Shown here in pieces: positions 62,298 through 64,000 of a DNA stretch of 64,000 nucleotides; the first letter of the stretch is position 1; each line of letters starts with the position of its first letter. Source of the DNA: JAGPUQ01 sp049325095 (GTDB taxonomy: Bacteria > Pseudomonadota > Gammaproteobacteria > Pseudomonadales > Porticoccaceae); NCBI GenBank assembly GCA_049325095.1, contig JBMOPO010000033.1:26485-90484 (forward strand), written 5' to 3'. Under the pieces are notes generated by a model. The model saw nothing but the letters and a program-made list of their open reading frames with translations, was not told where the DNA came from and ran no database searches. Made by a program: the position numbers and the translations under genes.

Positions 62298-62385
62298 GGA
62301 CATGGTACGACGAAGTGCCCGATGAGTCCACCGAGCGGACCGCTAAAAAGCTGGCGCCTTTCGCCCGCCGCTCATGTCCAACGCG

Positions 62386-62700
62386 TTAGCGCCGGAGACG
62401 ATATCGCCAGTATGCAGGTCGCCGGGAATGATGCGCGAAGGCAAGCACGGTGACTTCGTTCTCCTGAGGAAGGAAGACGATGTCGTATGGAAACCGGCGC
62501 AGAACGAATCGCTTAACGCCGGCCTCGCCGAGCGGCCCGGGCATCGCCACCGCCGGCGCAGTGCCGGCTTCAAGAAGGTCGAGGCCCGCGTCAAGTGCCC
62601 GTTGGAACCGCCGCCCCAGTCCAGGGCGCTCCGACTCATACCAGTCAACCGCCGCCTCCGCTTCATCCGCAGCGGCCAAATGGATTCGAACAACGGGCAT
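62386..62700 (-). CDS. RelE/ParE-family toxin
   Basis: A 104-residue RelE/ParE-superfamily protein. The helical hairpin (AAADEAEAAVDWYESERPGLGRRFQRALDAGLDLL) and the C-terminal sheet with VKRFVLRRFPYDIVFLPQENEVTVLAFAHHSRRPAYWRYRL are typical of ParE-like and RelE-like toxins that are paired with Unstab_antitox proteins. Whether it hits gyrase or mRNA cannot be told. It follows the antitoxin gene by 6 bases. Confidence 0.88.
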   Translation of the reverse strand: MPVVRIHLAAADEAEAAVDWYESERPGLGRRFQRALDAGLDLLEAGTAPAVAMPGPLGEAGVKRFVLRRFPYDIVFLPQENEVTVLAFAHHSRRPAYWRYRLRR

Positions 62701-62706
62701 GGGTGG

Positions 62707-62940
62707 TTATCGAAAGCACCGCTGCAGCCGCTCGCTCAGCTCTACTCGGCCAAGCGTAGTTGCAGTCCCCTGCTGCACATCCGCCAGCCGGACCATAAGC
62801 TCCTGTTCCCACGCCTGCGTTGCATCGGCATCGGGAGCGCCATCGAGAGTCGCAAGAAGATCATGGGCCAGCTCTGCCCGGTCCGCTTCGGAGAGGGCTT
62901 TGACTTGGTCCCGGAGCTGTTCGAGGTCAGAGCGTGCCAT
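62707..62940 (-). CDS. Addiction-module antitoxin (Unstab_antitox family)
   Basis: A 77-residue helical protein with the pattern VKALSEADRAELAHDLLATLDGAPDADATQAWEQELMVRLADV of the putative addiction-module component family. It is encoded just before a RelE/ParE toxin, which is the usual arrangement. The frame is open upstream, but the ATG at 62940 gives the family length. A TATACT on the same strand about 35 bases upstream (62975-62980) could be its promoter. Confidence 0.83.
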   Translation of the reverse strand: MARSDLEQLRDQVKALSEADRAELAHDLLATLDGAPDADATQAWEQELMVRLADVQQGTATTLGRVELSERLQRCFR

Positions 62941-63250
62941 GGGGCCTCTCCCAGGTGTCGCGGCATGTTCGGGCAGTATACCAAGCGCTGATCGGGCAAG
63001 GGTTGGTGTCCAGCCCGCCCTCCCCTCACCACCCGGCATGCGGGTCCGCGCCAGGCGGTTTGGGAGAAAGAAGTACGCTGTTGCTTTTGAGGAAGAACAC
63101 TACCTGATCGCAATTCGCGTCAGAGTGTTATGCAGCGCTTGGGCCACCGATTCATAGTCTGGCGAGAAATCTGGGCTTTCCGGCGCATGAGCTCCGACCT
63201 ATCCGGGGGTATTGTAGAATCCAACCGAACCGCATTTTTGGAAGCCTGGA
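62941..63250. other. Intergenic region between the RelE-type module and DUF2442
   Basis: About 310 bases without a supportable gene. On the minus strand GCTTGGTATACTGCC holds a good -10 (62975-62980) for the antitoxin gene. On the plus strand ATTGTAGAAT (63211-63220) could be a -10 for the DUF2442 gene, about 30 bases upstream of its start. A DUF4160 gene, often found before DUF2442, is not present. Confidence 0.3.
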
Positions 63251-63529
63251 ATGGGTACCTTGGCGCTTAACGCCGATGAGCGAGTCGAATCCGTAGAATT
63301 CTCCGAGGAATTCCTGATTGTAGGACTCAAGGATGGTCGCCGAATTTCCGTGCCCATCGAGTGGTACCCGCGCCTTGCCCGCGCTTCGAGGGGGCAATTG
63401 GCCAACTGGCAGGTTTGTGACGGCGGCTACGGAATCCACTGGCCGGAAATCGACGAAGACCTCAGTACGGAAGGCCTGCTTCGGGGCGCACCGGCACCTG
63501 ACAGGTCGCTCAACACGGACGCCGGCTAG
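63251..63529 (+). CDS. DUF2442 family protein
   Basis: A 92-residue protein with the DUF2442 pattern: EFLIVGLKDGRRISVPIEWYPRLARA and a tail with GYGIHWPEIDEDLSTEGLLRG. The family has an AbrB/HicB-like small fold and occurs beside DUF4160 in toxin-antitoxin-like pairs, although no partner is visible. Function is unknown. It is the last complete gene of the window. Confidence 0.82.
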   Translation: MGTLALNADERVESVEFSEEFLIVGLKDGRRISVPIEWYPRLARASRGQLANWQVCDGGYGIHWPEIDEDLSTEGLLRGAPAPDRSLNTDAG

Positions 63530-63617
63530 CTTGGTCGTTGAGGCTGTCCAAAGACCCCCGGACTGGTAGAATTTGCCGACAAGACCGACGAGAGAAGCCA
63601 CCAAGGAGACCCCGGCG

Positions 63618-64000
63618 ATGGCGCGCTACAAGGACGACAACCGCAATCAAACGAAGGTGATCCCGGTGGCCTTCGATCGACAGATGCTTCCCGGCAGTTT
63701 CGAATATTCCCTCGCTGCCAAGCGACACCCGGTCCCGGGCCGCCACAACCGGGAAACACTGGAATACCTCGATGCCGAAAGCATCGACGGCTACCTGGCG
63801 GACACGGGATTCCGATCCCGCGACCCGCGGTTCAAGGATTACCAGGAACCCCCAGCGAGGAACAACCGCAAGGATGTCAATGATCGCCCTAATGGAGCCA
63901 CCCATGATCGGGTTAATGGGGCCACCTGCACAGGGCATTTGAGGGGGCTCGAACGGGGTCAAGGATTGCCGGGTTTCGGGGTTTTCGCAAGCGCTGATTT
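63618..64000 (+). pseudogene. IS1182-like transposase remnant, runs off the window
   Basis: A strong AAGGAG lies 8 bases before the ATG. The first 33 residues (MARYKDDNRNQTKVIPVAFD, then RQMLPGSFEYSL) are the N-terminus of an IS1182-type transposase. Directly after SLA comes KRHPVPGRHNRETLEYLDAESIDG followed by YLADTGFRSRDPRF, a part that in the full protein lies about 200-300 residues later. The catalytic middle is therefore deleted. Past RNNRKD the frame runs into a 24-base tandem repeat and foreign-looking sequence. It cannot encode an active transposase. Confidence 0.7.
63879..63926. repeat. Two-unit 24-bp tandem repeat, IS-end-like
   Basis: The two units AATGATCGCCCTAATGGAGC(CACC) and CATGATCGGGTTAATGGGGC(CACC) match in 19 of 24 positions. 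On the minus strand they read GGTGGCCCCATTAACCCGATCAT, a repeated-motif layout like the multiple internal repeats near IS21-family ends. They join directly to the truncated transposase frame. Confidence 0.45.

Overview
This is chromosomal DNA of a very GC-rich gammaproteobacterium. The evidence is gene order: gyrA-pheA-tyrA/aroA-cmk-rpsA, ubiG-mupP-yciK, smc-zipA-ligA, gacA-uvrC-pgsA and comEC-exbB-exbD-lpxK-kdsB-murB are all arrangements known from Pseudomonas and related purple/sulfur gammaproteobacteria. No genus can be named from the sequence alone. GTG starts and 4-base ATGA/GTGA overlaps are common, so operons are tightly packed.

Layout. 1-7293 (minus): rpsA (cut by the window edge), cmk, a fused tyrA-aroA gene, pheA and gyrA. 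7423-10939 (plus): an MTA/SAH-deaminase-like amidohydrolase, ubiG, mupP, yciK. 11083-13977 (minus): rluB, scpB, scpA and a YciO/Sua5 protein. 14221-18066 (plus): a VC0807-family membrane protein, yciI, an SH3 protein, a periplasmic cyclophilin, pdxJ and a TrmH-type methyltransferase. 18011-26419 (minus): an MFS transporter, an unknown protein, ligA, zipA, smc. 26524-27635 (plus): a wrecked trmL carrying a small cassette-like insertion, then a flavodoxin. 27649-41289 is more accessory and catabolic: two acyl-CoA dehydrogenases, a GGDEF-EAL protein with a damaged EAL site, two MaoC-fold hydratase-like proteins, a coniferyl-aldehyde-dehydrogenase-like enzyme, dinB, an EamA exporter, a MAPEG protein, an F420-type LLM oxidoreductase, a beta-carbonic anhydrase and a Baeyer-Villiger monooxygenase. 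41414-53851 (minus) returns to core genes: pgsA, uvrC, gacA, alkB, murB, a low-molecular-weight phosphatase, kdsB, lpxK, msbA, exbD, exbB and comEC, the last of which is frameshifted.

54031-64000 is a patchwork. A 1.3-kb mini-island with a HicBA-like toxin-antitoxin pair lies between repeats of the tRNA-Asp 3' end. Next come tRNA-Asp, tRNA-Val, queD, a DUF503 gene, thpR, ccdAB, an inverted-repeat-bounded remnant, a DUF779 gene with an aldehyde dehydrogenase, trmA, a DUF2283 gene, yefM-yoeB, a RelE/ParE pair, a DUF2442 gene and a truncated IS1182-like transposase that runs off the end.

The strongest unusual signals are a candidate integron gene cassette inserted inside trmL (26645-26992), the tRNA-Asp-associated mini-island, the comEC frameshift, and the density of toxin-antitoxin modules and decayed mobile DNA in the last 10 kb. 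I see no CRISPR array, rRNA, complete insertion sequence or integron integrase in the window.
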